Of a stretch of DNA of 64,000 nucleotides, positions 38,201 to 49,521 are shown one piece after another. This stretch comes from Litoditis marina. Lineage: Eukaryota > Nematoda > Chromadorea > Rhabditida > Rhabditidae. The position numbers and the translations under genes were made by a program. The DNA is taken from assembly GCA_964036275.1 (NCBI GenBank), contig OZ038438.1:11922720-11986719 (forward strand). Direction: 5' to 3'. Position 1 is the first letter of the stretch; each line of letters begins with the position of its first letter. A model generated the notes under the pieces. It was not told where the DNA came from. It ran no database searches and worked only from the letters and a program-made list of their open reading frames with translations.

Positions 38201-41200
38201 AATATAGTAAAACTTTCGCTCAGCGAATACTATCACACAACTTTGCATTCTTCTCTTATCACGACGTAAAATTTGTCTTGGTGTCATACCCATGTTTGCT
38301 TATCGATTTCAATACCCTTAATGCGGTACGACACTCAGTGCTCAATTTTTTCCACATGTTTCAATGTCAGAAAAACTCTCACGTATATTGAGTCTCACAT
38401 TTGAAATGTGATTAACTACTTACTTTGAAGAATTTGAATTTACTTATTAATGCCGTGCAAACAATTTTTGTAGATTGTAACTTTTGATGATTTGTTTGGG
38501 GTTCACGTCTTGAACATTCGAAGTACATAGTTGAACAGAATCTAGACTAGTTTGATACATTTACAAACAACTAACAATATTTTATTTGTAAACAGCTTAT
38601 ATTATCAGCGCTCACCAATCGAAACAACAGACCGATTCGACTCGCCACGTTCAATGAGAGCAGTTCTGCAACAAAACAGGTGAAACAAATAATGCTGATG
38701 AAAAGTACAAATTAGAGTGAACATTTTTTTGAGTTTTCTTTTCATTTATGATTTATTTGTTGCTTTTCTCACTAGAATACATTCTACGGCTGAAGTTCGA
38801 CTGTTAGTTAACAGTGTCAACCTGTCCAGCATAGCTGTAGGGTTCTCCAGTATATATTCTCATTACTTTTCCTTTTTTCAGGCCGAACCATGAGCCCACT
38901 CTACAACGTAAATTCAACCCCGTATCACCAGTGACGAGTCCACGAGCCGAGAATAAGATGGTAAATCCCTGTCCAGATTAGAAGAATGAGAGGTGTTATA
39001 TTGACAGTAGACCCCATGGCTTTAACTAACCAACCAATATACTTTAAACGTAAAAAAAATATATTCTCTTATGATTGAAAGTGGCGAACGGAGTGATTTA
39101 ATTTTATTAGCGCATAAAATGTCAATTAGCGTACCAGCGTGCACGTAACTCATGTTTAGGGCCAACTAATGCTGCTTAAAACGTGATTTTGTTTGAGTTT
39201 CCATCAATCTCCACAACTCTGTTCACGAAAACACCTTTTTGTCGAGATTAATTGTTGCAGGGCCTCAATCGTATACCCATCGAAGAGTACACTGAACCAA
39301 TTGTGCAAAACACTGTGTCCAACTCAGAGCATTTGAACCCCAATAAGTTCCGCATCCCAGAACGAAACTTGGTGAAAGAGATTCAAGCAAAGGAGAAGGC
39401 CGCACTTCGCAAAATAAACGAAAGACTGAAGGTAACTTAGTTTGGTTCACAAGAAGAACATAAACCAATGAGCAGCAGTGTTACTTGTGAGGTTTAAAGT
39501 GAAAACTTAAATCATTACTAACCCCACTCTGCACTAACGAGCCAGATATGTGTATCAATACTAACTATACAGCCAGGGGACTCGAACTGTAACTCCTACT
39601 AACTCCACTAACTAACAGAACTTGCCACCTCCCGTCGACAATGTGAAGTTCTTCTTGCCGAAGAAGATCGAACCCGTAGTTACCGTAGAAGAGAAAAAGA
39701 CACATGTTATACCCGATGAACCTTCGTGGACTCATCCAATCTACTTCCCGGAGCCAGTGGTGCAACCAAGCGTTGGTTCATTATTACGACTAATATTTCA
39801 GTAATATGCACCGTTCATGATGAACATAATAACCCCCTCGGAAATTTAACAACGTTTGGCTAGACAACCTACTCGTCCAAATGTATGTGCTGTAGCTGAC
39901 TAACTGATCGCAATCATGACTTTAAACCTACCGATTTTTGATTCGATTCGAGAACAGTCATAACGTTTGACGTGTTTACTATAGTAGTTGTATCAATTGT
40001 TAGGCTCGTTGGTACAAGAACACTATAATATGAGTAGTTCTTCAATAATCTTGTTTCACAAAAAGTTAAGCTTGGTATTACAACCACATTTTAAGTTTCC
40101 CAGTTACTTCGATAATCTGGTTTTGTTTTCCGTTTGCAGATTTAGCTCTGATGAGAATTCGTCTGCATGCAATTCACTTCAATGGTAATTCAGGTGGAAC
40201 CGGCCGCAAGCGAATGGGTATTCGAGGGTGATGTGGAACGTCCTCCTGAGCTGCAAAGAAGAATCAAGTCGCCCAAAGGTTGGTTATATTTGGCGAGAAT
40301 GGTCATTTGATGCACGGACTGATATCGTGCTCATCAATGATGTACAAATCGAGGATCTTCGAAGTTTCTTAGAAGTTTTGAAGCATTGGCGTGTCACGGT
40401 AGCCTCGGATAACGCGTCATCACTACGAAAACTTTCATACATCAACCTTTTGATCAACCATTAACCTCGATACCAATTTTCCAACTTTAGCTTCGATACA
40501 GTCTCTTCACCAACAGACATCAGACAGAATTTCGAAACGTTCAACAAACAAATTTTCGAGCAAGACCTCATTTTTAATAATATTTATTGAGTTTTTCTTT
40601 CAATTGTAACTCTGCAGTTAGCATGTTTCAGTACCGATTCTGCCAGCTGCCGATTCCAATGAAAAACTACCTCAAGAAAGGCCGGCCGTGACATACGTGA
40701 AACAGCCGTGGAAGCTGACCATCCGAAAAGAGGTACATTTTCTCTAATCCATGTAGATTTGAATAAACATATATGAGGCTCAGACATTTTTCACTGAGCA
40801 CATTAAATTAACAATACCACGCTCCGAAAAGTCCTAGTGACACTATGTTTTTCTCCCAATTAAATAACTTAGTGATTTATTTTGTATTATGACCGAATCA
40901 TTTTTTGTCAAAGTCCTTTCACATGTCCTAGTGACACAAATATAATTTGTTCAAATAAATAACCTAACATGTCTCATCCATTCAGATGTTCCATCCTGCT
41001 GAACAATTGGATGATGTTGTAATGATCAACCAAGTCTTCTCTCAAATTATTGCCGACTGTCGTCGAGCGATCGCATATCGAATCAGAGCCTACGAAAGAG
41101 ATGATGTTGTTGCTATTCTCAGTGAGTATCAGACTGTCTCCATAACTAAGTAGTCCATATCAATCAAAGTTGTTTCCAGGCTTGTCACAATACCTAACTT

Positions 41201-44200
41201 TGACGAGAGGTTGAATTCCAAGGTGTATAATCTTGAATAAAACAAACTAACCACCTCTTCAGAACAGCCATCGGGTACCTGTAGATTGGGAGTGAACTCC
41301 TGGGTATAAACCCCTCTCGATGCATTCTATCGGGACGATGTTTTTATGACAACTTTGTTTCAGAACATTATAATGTTCCTCCGGAAATGCTCAATAGACA
41401 AGCGGAGATCCCTACTGCGATTAAAGTGGAAATAATTGCCGCTGCAAGAAAGTGGCCACTGTATTTCAGTCAGATCTATGAGGTGAGTGCATTGGAAACA
41501 AACATTGATTAAAGTTTGATTAAAGTGTGAGCAGCAGTGTTGGATCAAACTACAAAAGTTTCAAATATTATAAGCATGTAACCTACTATCATGGCGCGGT
41601 AGAAATCTCTCAGGTCTCAAAAAGCTTAGTGATGTGAACCTCCTCTAATTGCGTGGTTTCTAGTTGGTTTAGCAAAGACCTTGCCAACGAGATAGAGTAT
41701 AGAAAAATGTGACGTACATATGATGGAATAAAAATGAACGGATGAAATAGGCCATACACTAAGTCATTTATTCAATTTGTTCCCACAGTTTGTGGTTACA
41801 AGTGTCGGTTTTCAGGTCGTTGAAGAGCGGCTGGACGAGTCTGTAGCAGTTTTGCTTTCGATTGCCGAACACGGAATACGCCTGCTCATGCACACGCCTT
41901 TAGATAAAGTCAATCCGCTGAAAATACAGGATCACTTTAGGTTTGTGAGGCAATTTTCATTTTCCGAAATGTTCTTCGAAGTGTTTCTCAGATTGAGCGA
42001 AACAGAGCTTTCAACTGAACCAAGGTAATCGTTTCGTGTACAATGAGCAGTGCTCATTCATTGTATCAATATATAAGACGGTTCCAACTAAAAAAATTTC
42101 AAAATTCAAAGTAATTCCCGGAATTCTGTCAATCTGTGAACGGAAACTTTTTCTTGCGCCTTGCGGTCGAAATGACACACCTTTAGGTTTCTTGTCAACG
42201 CGATGTTGGCATTTGACAATGAGATTCAGATTCTTTTGGCAAATGCTAAGTGAACGGAGTTCGCTTGTCACTTGTCACCCAAAGGGATCATCTTTACCAT
42301 TTGCCATTTGCACTGATTCATTTTGACACGTGCCAAACCGTTGAGAGGATTCGAACCCTTGGCCGTTGGGCCAAAAGCAAGCGCACTACCACTGCACTAA
42401 GGGAGCACCTGCATTTGAAGAGAAAGGACCGCGCTATATAAAACCCCGCCGCAATTGTTCAGATTAAGGTTGCCACACATGAGTGTATTAAAAGGGATTA
42501 GTTTATTAAAAAAATCAATTCTCATAAATATAAAACGTGAATTTAAAAGTTGAACACACCAAACAAACATTTCAGCTAGTTAAAAGCCAGTAGCAACTTT
42601 TCGCCCAACATCGCAGGTTTAAGTGTTTACTGTATTCCCTTTTCCGCTTCTCGTTTTTTCTTTCAAAGGTTCGCACCTATAATTCGATAATCTATTCTCA
42701 TCCTGTTATGAATATGCCCGCCCCGGTGTGTGTACGAACTGTTCGCGCTCTAGAACGTAGCCCGCTTAGTGTAGTGTGTAGTGTGGCCGGGTCAGGTTCG
42801 ATTCCCGCATGAGGCAAAACCTGGTTGACACGTGTCAAGAAAGAGGATCGTTCCTGGCAATTGTCAGTGTTGAGCAGTGATAGTATCACTTGGCAGACAT
42901 CAATATCCATGTTGGCGCTTGTCATTTGGGTTGGCTCTAATATTTCCCAGATACAACAGCAACTTTGACAAGGTAATGGTTTACGTGTCACACCCACTCC
43001 GTTGACAACATTTTGGAAAAAAAAAAACGGAAATTTTGAAAAAAAATTAGTTGGACTCGTCTTATATCAATATATTATCATACTAATCAACATATATCAA
43101 GAACGGTTTTTGGTACCATCCATTCATCTGCCTGGGAGTTTTTCTATTTATATGTTTCAACGTGTTGAATTCAGCTATTCCGAAATAAGTGAGGTCAGTG
43201 TGGAGAGCGATGATGTTGTGTGTATCCATACCCATAGCGGAATGAGTGTCCGACTGAGAACAAGAATGGCCAGCCAAATCAAAGATCAAATCAAAAAATG
43301 TTTGATAGGAGACGTAAAGGTTTGCAATCAAATTTCTCAGACATTTCAATAGACGCCGTACATGAACACAACCACAAACTCAAGCAGAACTAAATAAATC
43401 TTGTTTTTACCTCTGTTTTAATGCAGCATAGAGCCAACGTGTGATATATTCAAGCATTTATATACCATTGTCATGTTGCAGGAGCGACAGTTTGTCAAAG
43501 CGATGGCCGACTACATCACAACTCAACCCAATCTACTCTCCTTCAAGAAAGGGGATATCATCGAACTTGTTAGTTGCTATAGTGTGGCTCAACAGTAGTG
43601 TACAAAGTTCAATCAATATTGAAAGCCGTATAAACAACCAAATAAAAAAACCTGTGTTTCTCAAATTATTCATCTTCAACATATACTTATTTATATGTTT
43701 TATGTATTGATGTGCTGACTTTCAGGTAAGTCGTCATGACGGAGAAGAAAGCCCGTCTGATTCGTGGTTGTACGGAAAAATCGACAATAAATTCGGCAAT
43801 CTACCTTCTCAATACGTGGCGCCATGCGATCGCAACGTGAGCATTGAATTGTTTCATAATATTCTACCCTGCTTTTTAAGTGGTCAGCAATCAAACTGAT
43901 TCCGCAAGTTATATCTGTCTTACTCGATATTTTTTTCACTTCTCATTAGCAAAAACCAAAACCACAGTGAACTATGAAAGTAAGTCGGTTGATGACATCA
44001 AGCGTGGAAGAGCTCACAAAGCGAATGCATCTTCACGAATTGAGTGCTCTCTCATATGTTCACAGTGTTCGATAGAAAGATAGTAACCACATCAACAGCT
44101 GAGTTTACAGATGAATGCAATTGAAGTCCCACCTACGATCCCTTTATCCCATGAGCAGGAGAACGTGGTAAGCTTGTTTCATTAGAACCTGCTTGAAAGC

Positions 44201-47200
44201 ACACTTTGGCTAGCAAAAAAGTCATTGAGCAAACTGAATGCTAAAATAAATTCCAGAGGTAACTTCAGATCTTTCGTACAGCATATATTCAGAACAAGTG
44301 GTCTGCCTGGAAGGAAAGAACTTTAATTTGATTTTCTAGTAGTATTATTCCTATAAAAATGATTATCTTGGACAGGATCAGCCAGGAAACGTTGAAGACT
44401 TCGTTGAACAAAGTTTTGACGATTCGACCGAATCGTCGGGAAAATATTCTATGATGGAATTTGCGATGAAATATTATAGAGGTCCCAAAGGATTTGACAG
44501 AAGGGGAAGTAAGTTGAACTTCAGAAAAAATCCTGCTTACGTTGTCACATTGGCACAGTCCGAAAGAATTCAATCTACCGAACGTCATCATGTACACGCA
44601 GATTATTCTTTTCATTTGATCTCTGCCCAAGCATGCTATGATGAAAGGTAGTAGTTGTAGGTCTTGTTTTTTTTCTGAAGAAAAAACTCAAAACTTTGAA
44701 TTAGCCTTCATTTGCTGATGTCCGGTCTTTTCAGAACTTTTCATTAACGTGCACTGTCATGACCTTGTCAACATATTTTTAGGAAAAGAATGGACTTGGC
44801 AAGACTTAGCCCAAATGGTGAAATGGACAGACAAACCTATCCACAGCCCACTTCTGAAATTCGATTCAAATGACTTGGACAAACTTGCATGTGAAACATT
44901 CCTGTGTAAGTTCAAACTTATTTACCGGACCTTTCATTCACGCATTTATTTCTACATTCGACGGATTTGACAGTTCCCAGAACGATTTTATGTCTACTTG
45001 GTAGATGATTTCCGTTCACCGCCTCGAAAGTAACGCGTTTTTGATAGTGATGAAGTACGGTTTGTATTCATTTACAGGTATAATGCGTTACATGGGAGAT
45101 GATTCTAAATCTCGCGGGGAAACCACGACCGACACCATCTATCGTCTGCTCATGATTTGTCATAAAAGTGTCGCTATCAGAGATGAAGTTTATTGCCAGA
45201 TTATCCGACAGACTACTAACAACAAGTCTACCAAGTGAGTTTCCCAAGTTTGTTCTATTCGCAAACGAGTCAAAAGCTCTTAGTAGTCTGATTCCGCATA
45301 TGGTCGTGTTACGCTTCAACTCCATCAGTAGATATGCAGTTATGCAAGCCAAATCATTTATTAGTTCCTCTCGAGTTTTATTTTTTTCAGACCGGAAAGT
45401 TCAATCCGCGGCTGGAGGCTGTTCTCAATTCTCACTGCATACTTTGAATGCTCGTTGTCGCTGAAGCCGTACCTTCTCTACTATTTGGCAGATAATGCTG
45501 AGGATCCAAGACGAGCTTATCACGGTACCTACCTTCCGGGTTATGTTTCGCTATAAACAACATATTGCTGTGAACAAAAACAACAACATTGGTTTATGAA
45601 ATTTCTTAACAATATAATGTTTGTGGTTTTTTTAAGTGTTCAAAAACGGCGTTCATAGTACTTTTCTAACTCAGGAACTGCGCAACTTTGTCTGACCAAC
45701 TTGAGGCAGACATTCCAGTACGGAGGAAGAAAATATCTTCTCAGTGGGATGGAAGTGGAAGAAATTACTGTGAGTGTCTACAACATTCATGATGAACTTC
45801 GGGATCATTTTCCAACGAAACCGTTCAAAATAATGCGACTACAAGAAATGAGTATGGGGTCACTTTGACAGAATGGTCTTCTCTTGTTCCTTTTCTCTGC
45901 AGTTCAATACCTTTATTACCGTTGCATGGATTTCATGATAGAGGACGAGAATTCTAACGCGTTTCAAGCTAAAATTTCAATTAATGTTTGTGAACGTTAT
46001 ATTAAGTTAGAGTTTTTGAGAAAAGCACAACATTTCAGAACGGAAAAATTCTGAAGCGACAGTCGTATATGTTACCTGGTGGTCACAAGAAAGTAATAAA
46101 TACAAGAAGTGTCACTGTTGTCGAAGAAGTTATTCAGGTGAGACGTAAGAAGCTCTGAAAAGTTGAGATAAACATATTTGGTACCATCAAACAAAGACAA
46201 TAATTTTTTCACAGTTATTAGAGCCGTGTATTAACTTATTCAGAGAATCACATAAAACACACAAACCACATTATGAACCGTAGAAACAGTTGATCATGTG
46301 TAATATATCATTTAGTTAGTAGTAAATCTTCCGTAAAGATTGTGTCTCAACTTTGTCCCTGTTTTGAGGAACTGTGCGAAGACTTGAACATACGAGCCGC
46401 ATCCGAACAACAGGAGTTCACACTGTGTTACGTACTTGAGAAAGGTGAGGTCGTTTAAACCGTTTAACATCCTAATAAACATTTGGAGCTTATTATCGGA
46501 GTTGTTAGAACATCTATATCACACGGTACAGAAGTCTTCAAACACATCACTTAATATTTTCCTTCGCTGATCGTTGAATGTAAACACTGTTTTTGTTCTG
46601 AAATGAGCGCCACATGATATACTGAACACTCGGATTGGTCCAGATTCAAGTTAAACCTTTAGACAACCACATCGAATATTGCTCAAACAACGACTACATT
46701 CTGGACATTTGCACGGAGCTAGAACACAAGAAACAAGCCTTCCATTTCATGCTACGACGATCAGTTTGGCTTCATCCGCTCAGACTTGATAATCCTATCT
46801 ACATAGATGTCATGTTTTTCCAGGTAGGTTCATCAAGTCACAATCTGATTGGAGACTATTTATTCAGAATAATGAGTCGATCATACCTCCAGCCTCGTTT
46901 TCCTTTTTTCGTTGACTTAGGATGCGTGTCGGATGCGTGATCGTTAGGCTACTTCACGTGAACCCAGAGGAAATACAGCTGATAAACAGAACAACATTCT
47001 TTATTGCAGATTGTTCCCGACTACATGAGTGGAAGCTACATAAGCCTTCAAGAAGGAGGTGAGTGTTTGAATGTTAATTGTATAGCTAAATGTTGTGCGC
47101 ATTTCTAATCAACGAATCAATTTAGGACATCTGAGTGCAGCAAATACCGAGGATGTCGTGAAACTGGGAGCGCTTTTGAATTTGGCTGCCAGTGAAGGAA

Positions 47201-48618
47201 GAACATCGAGAGTCAACAAGTAGGAAATTGGAAATTGCGTTATAACTTTATAACACACTCAACGGATGAATGGACAGTCACGGAATTTGCTATTTACGAG
47301 ATGACTTTCCAAAACAGTTAACTCCAAGTCTTTGCTAATTCTGAGCGACTTGTATGTGTACATATTACGTTTCCCAGTGCCAAAAAGTTGCGGTTAGCTG
47401 TGTCATAGCAATTTGTTTCATAGAATTTTGAGCTGTGATTCTGTCAGTTGTTTCCTGTTCACTTCACATCAACTCTGGTTTAGGAAAAACGTTCTGTCCC
47501 TGATTCCTAGTCCCATAATTGATCATCGTATTATGCACAACGACATCTGGGCTGACCGAGTCAACCAACGACTACACGGAATGGATCGCAACATGACGCC
47601 CACACAGGCCAGGGCCGCTTTCTTAGGTAGCTCAGCACTACTTAGAGAACACAATTTGTACAAGACAGGTTTTAACAACTGAATGCGAGTAGTGTCTGCA
47701 CAATGGGCGTTACAGCGGATGCGAACCGTTTGGTAAACCTACCTTAATACATTTCCAACCGCAGCTAATTTTGATTGACAGGATTGAAGATTTCAGAAAA
47801 ATGATCAATAAACCTCATGGGAGGAAATAAATAGCGGAATGTGGTTTTGTTCATCAACAAATCTGGAAGGATGGTTTAGTTAACACGTCTGTTGTACAGT
47901 TTTCTGAGCAATGGAAAAGAAAGTCTTCCCACACGTTTTACGTCTGAACTAACTTTCCAGAGCTTCTGTCCCACTGGGCCTCGTTTGGACAGGCAACATT
48001 CTCTTTGGAGTCGTGCTCTATTGAAAGTCATTCTCTGCCCTCTCTACATTTGACTATCGGCAAGAACGGAATTAGTCTCATTACTCCACTGAGCCACAAA
48101 ATATTTGAGAGTTGGACCTTCGAACAGGTTGGTTCGAAAGTACAGTATAGCCTTCAGTGTTCGATCACGATTTTGTGGGCCGCCAAAAGTGGTTTTATGC
48201 GATTTTCTTAACGACTTCTGTCGTGAATTACTTCTTTGGAAAATTATATTCTTCATTCCAGATTGTATCCTGGAAATTGTTGGATGCAAGCGAAGATACG
48301 CTCCTCCAGCTGAATGTCCAAATATCACAAGGCAATTCTACATACGAAATTCGATCTAGAGAGGTAAGAATTGTCCGTATACAAACGTTACTCAATATTT
48401 TACTTAGCATTGTTTTTTTAAAACGGTATGAGCTGACGATGGTTTTTCTATCACTTCAACATAACAATTCAGTGATTTTTTTGCAAAACACTATTACCAA
48501 TAAATAACGTTTGTATTTCAATCTCGCAACAATTTGATCTGTTCAGGTTGCGTCGCTTAGCAGACTGCTCACCCAATACAAGTTTGTATTCGAAGAAAAC
48601 AAAGGATTACTGTCATAA
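22973..48618 (+). CDS. MYO15: unconventional myosin XV, complete
   Basis: Sixty-nine coding exons assemble without a frame break into 2,596 aa; exon coordinates are given in the block entries that follow. Order: short N-terminus, motor (about aa 10-665), IQ neck (690-760), MyTH4 (790-1021), a conserved linker ending GWTIELQNED, a long disordered spacer (1050-1770), a conserved block (PWKLTIRKEMF), SH3 (1974-2039), second MyTH4 (2059-2240) and FERM (2241-2596). MyTH4/SH3/MyTH4-FERM is diagnostic for class XV (Drosophila Sisyphus, vertebrate MYO15A), which transports cargo to tips of actin protrusions. The giant N-terminal extension of the vertebrate long isoform is absent or upstream. The ATG at 22973 gives MEDLPKPNNENLMNS; the frame stays open back to an acceptor at 22921. 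Catalytic motifs are divergent. The C-terminus ends KGLLS. AATAAA follows at 48680. Confidence 0.96.
29486..30219 (+). other. MYO15: myosin XV lever arm / IQ exons 20-22
   Basis: Exons 29486-29672, 29909-30020 and 30140-30219. The lever begins RNYVFLREKL (relay/converter exit). Two IQ motifs follow: IIQKTLRMYAARKNY and IVLQSGYRGWKAR, with a weaker third (GLGKHIRRNKRLEAY). IQ motifs bind calmodulin-type light chains. Confidence 0.85.
30502..32988 (+). other. MYO15: myosin XV first MyTH4 domain and linker, exons 23-28
   Basis: Exons 30502-30616, 31139-31312, 31757-31917, 32069-32150, 32466-32626 and 32860-32988. MyTH4 landmarks: FPLKKPIYIHKQKIEEF, FRLSLEIFKLILKYMSD, GILNPCQRDEILVQLCNQT, TTRGYQLMIIALSSFPP. 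The following exons (YPWITNEELARRILRQRG, GWTIELQNED) match the linker that follows the first MyTH4 of class XV tails. A recognisable first FERM domain is not evident. Confidence 0.88.
33406..33526. repeat. 121-bp fold-back hairpin with let-7-like seed
   Basis: Outer arms AATGTTGGGTTTCTTATTT (from 33406) and its complement ending at 33526. Inner arms (33444-33465 and 33475-33496) are exact 22-bp reverse complements around a 9-nt loop. The inner 5' arm begins CGAGGTAGTA, which contains the let-7 seed GAGGTAG. Located in an intron of myosin XV (33353-33882). Either a MITE-like palindrome or a hairpin small-RNA precursor. Confidence 0.7.
34602..34648. repeat. dispersed GCGC-palindrome repeat, copy 1
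   Basis: CGCGCAGCGCGAAGCGCT then GTGCGAGATTTGTCTTTGG. The same 47-bp sequence with a few changes occurs at 56552-56598. Lies just before a myosin exon (34671). GC-rich palindromes next to TTTGTCTTTGG are suggestive of Helitron-like ends, unproven. Confidence 0.6.
37814..37847 (+). other. MYO15: cryptic or alternative micro-exon in myosin XV
   Basis: A 34-bp segment bounded by TTTCCAG and GTAAGT that reads SIHIERAYQQG in the myosin frame. Including it would shift the frame, because it is not a multiple of three, while skipping it keeps exons 37719-37762 and 38033-38114 in phase. It is left out of the main model. Confidence 0.35.
42085..42406 (-). mobile_element. tRNA-derived SINE, minus orientation
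   Basis: On the minus strand, starting at 42406, a tRNA-like head shows an A box (TAGTGCAGTGG) and a perfect B box (GGTTCGAATCC, 42357-42347) at about the right distance. The 3' acceptor stem is not complementary to the 5' end, so this is not a working tRNA. A GTGTCAA-containing body follows that resembles the plus-strand element at 42760. The left boundary is approximate. Confidence 0.65.
42760..43028 (+). mobile_element. tRNA-derived SINE, plus orientation
   Basis: A tRNA-like head: GCCCGC, A box TTAGTGTAGTG (42766-42776), B box GGTTCGATTCC (42795-42805), CCGCATGAGGC. The body contains TTGACACGTGTCAAG and other words shared with the SINE at 42406-42085, and ends near GTTGACAACATTTTGG followed by an A-rich tail (about 43016-43028). 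Pol III promoter boxes plus an A tail support a SINE. Both elements sit in the same myosin XV intron in opposite orientations. Confidence 0.65.
44111..45524 (+). other. MYO15: myosin XV second MyTH4 domain, exons 56-60
   Basis: Exons 44111-44167, 44376-44508, 44783-44905, 45078-45234 and 45391-45524. Landmarks: YSMMEFAMKYYRGP, KEWTWQDLAQMVKWTDKPI, IMRYMGDD, AIRDEVYCQIIRQTTNN, SSIRGWRLFSILTAYFECS, LLYYLAD. These are the canonical MyTH4 helices; the domain works with FERM as a microtubule/cargo-binding supramodule. Confidence 0.93.
45675..48618 (+). other. MYO15: myosin XV C-terminal FERM domain, exons 61-70
   Basis: Exons 45675-45769, 46039-46137, 46369-46444, 46651-46823, 47010-47058, 47126-47219, 47484-47626, 47961-48127, 48262-48363 and 48547-48618. 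F1: KRQSYMLPGGHKKV, SVTVVEEVIQELCEDLNI. F2: YILDICTELEHKKQ, FHFMLRRSVW, IYIDVMFFQIVPDYMSGSY, VVKLGALLNLAASEG. F3: SLHLTIGKNGISLITPLS, SWTFEQIVSWKLL, then SLSRLLTQYKFVFEENKGLLS and stop. No class I PDZ-binding tail is present, unlike the ITLL end of vertebrate MYO15A. Confidence 0.92.
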
Positions 48619-48679
48619 CAGTGCATCAAGATTATATACTCAAATATGCTATACAGAATATATTAATGTATGTTGTTCT

Positions 48680-48685
48680 AATAAA
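48680..48685 (+). terminator. polyadenylation signal of myosin XV
   Basis: AATAAA 62 bp after the TAA stop at 48616-48618, followed by T-rich sequence. Good position for 3'-end formation. Confidence 0.6.
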
Positions 48686-48819
48686 TGTTCTTTTCATAAC
48701 AATTAGAATTTTGTATAATTGTATACGAAAACGAAGAGACCAAACCAATCAGGACATTCACATTTGTTCATTATTTGGTTGTTTTTTTACGTCTAACATA
48801 AAAAACACTATTTCCCCCG

Positions 48820-48912
48820 CTTCTAACACTATTTCCCCCGCTTCCTCCTCCGTTCTTGCTCTTCTCTTTTTCTCTTTCTTTCACTCTCGCCCCCTCTCTC
48901 TCTCTCTCTTTT
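48820..48912. repeat. C/T-rich repeats
   Basis: Two tandem copies of a unit containing CTAACACTATTTCCCCCGCTTC near 48,800-48,845, followed by a TCTCTTT tract and a (CT)n run ending near 48,910. Confidence 0.75.
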
Positions 48913-48980
48913 ATAACATGTTATACTATAACTTTGTAACTGACCTAATTATAACGCTTAACTTGTTATTATAAAATTTT

Positions 48981-49126
48981 AAGTACCTCATAAGGTACAA
49001 CATTTAGACTTCTCCTCGGTCTCCCAGGAGAGGTTGCGTCTTCGGACGACCAATTAGACTCTCATCGGAGAGTTGTACCTTCGGGTAACCTTTAAGCTCT
49101 CTTCGGAAAGTTACGCCTTCGGGCGA
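48981..49126 (+). repeat. tandem array of UUCG-loop hairpins
   Basis: Starts with hairpin GTACCTCATAAGGTAC. Three diverged units of about 38-50 bp follow, each made of two short stem-loops. One is CTCTCATCGGAGAG-like; the other is GTTGTACCTTCGGGTAAC-like with a TTCG tetraloop (also GCGTCTTCGGACG and ACGCCTTCGGGCG). Stem bases change between units while pairing is kept. It lies 400 bp upstream of the Penelope-like element frames and may be that element's 5' region or an independent structured RNA. Confidence 0.6.
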
Positions 49127-49521
49127 CATTTATTTCTACATAAAATCTATATTCAATTACAACTATCAGTTGTAGTTAATAAGATTGTTAATCAAGAAGA
49201 GATAACGCATTATATCCTTGTACAGTACAAGTTATGCAAATGCATCCTGATCTCATGACACCTAGCTCAAATAAAATCTAATAATTATCCTATATTTCCT
49301 CAACGTTCTTTCCACCCATTTTATATCCCAAATTATTTCACCTCACATCTCTATTTTTGCTTCATTCGCATACTTTAATATATATGTTTTTTCCCACCAA
49401 CTCAGTTAATAACACTGTTAATACTTCAAAACCACATATCTCAGTCTCCCTATTGCATAACTATCTATTACACGACTAAAACTTAATACGAGGGCCATCC
49501 CTCGTTATAAAAATATGGGGT

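Larger units (their letters stand above)
33266..40278 (+). other. MYO15: myosin XV disordered spacer, exons 29-48
   Basis: Exons 33266-33352, 33883-34118, 34338-34420, 34671-34796, 34970-35078, 35331-35409, 35700-35868, 35977-36075, 36448-36564, 36643-36768, 36948-37080, 37311-37363, 37719-37762, 38033-38114, 38609-38679, 38882-38960, 39261-39431, 39619-39771 and 40194-40278. About 700 residues of low-complexity sequence: SR-rich start (SRSRSPVERRRQR), Met/Pro-rich blocks (VMMPQMMNPMYGQNMQ; MMMMPQTMNPAP), many PxY/YxxP tyrosines (EPVYDTAK, PLYADISRGMYAQP) and a charged helical patch near 39,400. It replaces the Pro/Ala-rich spacer of vertebrate MYO15A. Several acceptors were chosen to keep phase, and the 39771 donor (AGC|GTTGGT) is weak, so small errors are possible. 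Confidence 0.7.
40632..43836 (+). other. MYO15: myosin XV post-spacer block and SH3 domain, exons 49-55
   Basis: Exons 40632-40732, 40986-41121, 41364-41482, 41816-41940, 43175-43319, 43482-43568 and 43726-43836. PWKLTIRKEMFHPAE and VEIIAAARKWPLYFSQIYE match the conserved segment before SH3 in class XV. GIRLLMHTPLDKV and FRYSEISEVSVESDD look like a PH-like fold. SH3: FVKAMADYITTQPNLLSF, KKGDIIEL, DSWLYGKIDNKFGNLPSQYV. The 1.2-kb intron 41941-43174 holds two SINE-like elements. Confidence 0.88.

Noticed and set aside
42336..42406. A tRNA gene on the minus strand
   Set aside because: A and B boxes are present but the acceptor stem and anticodon arm do not pair; it fits a SINE head better.
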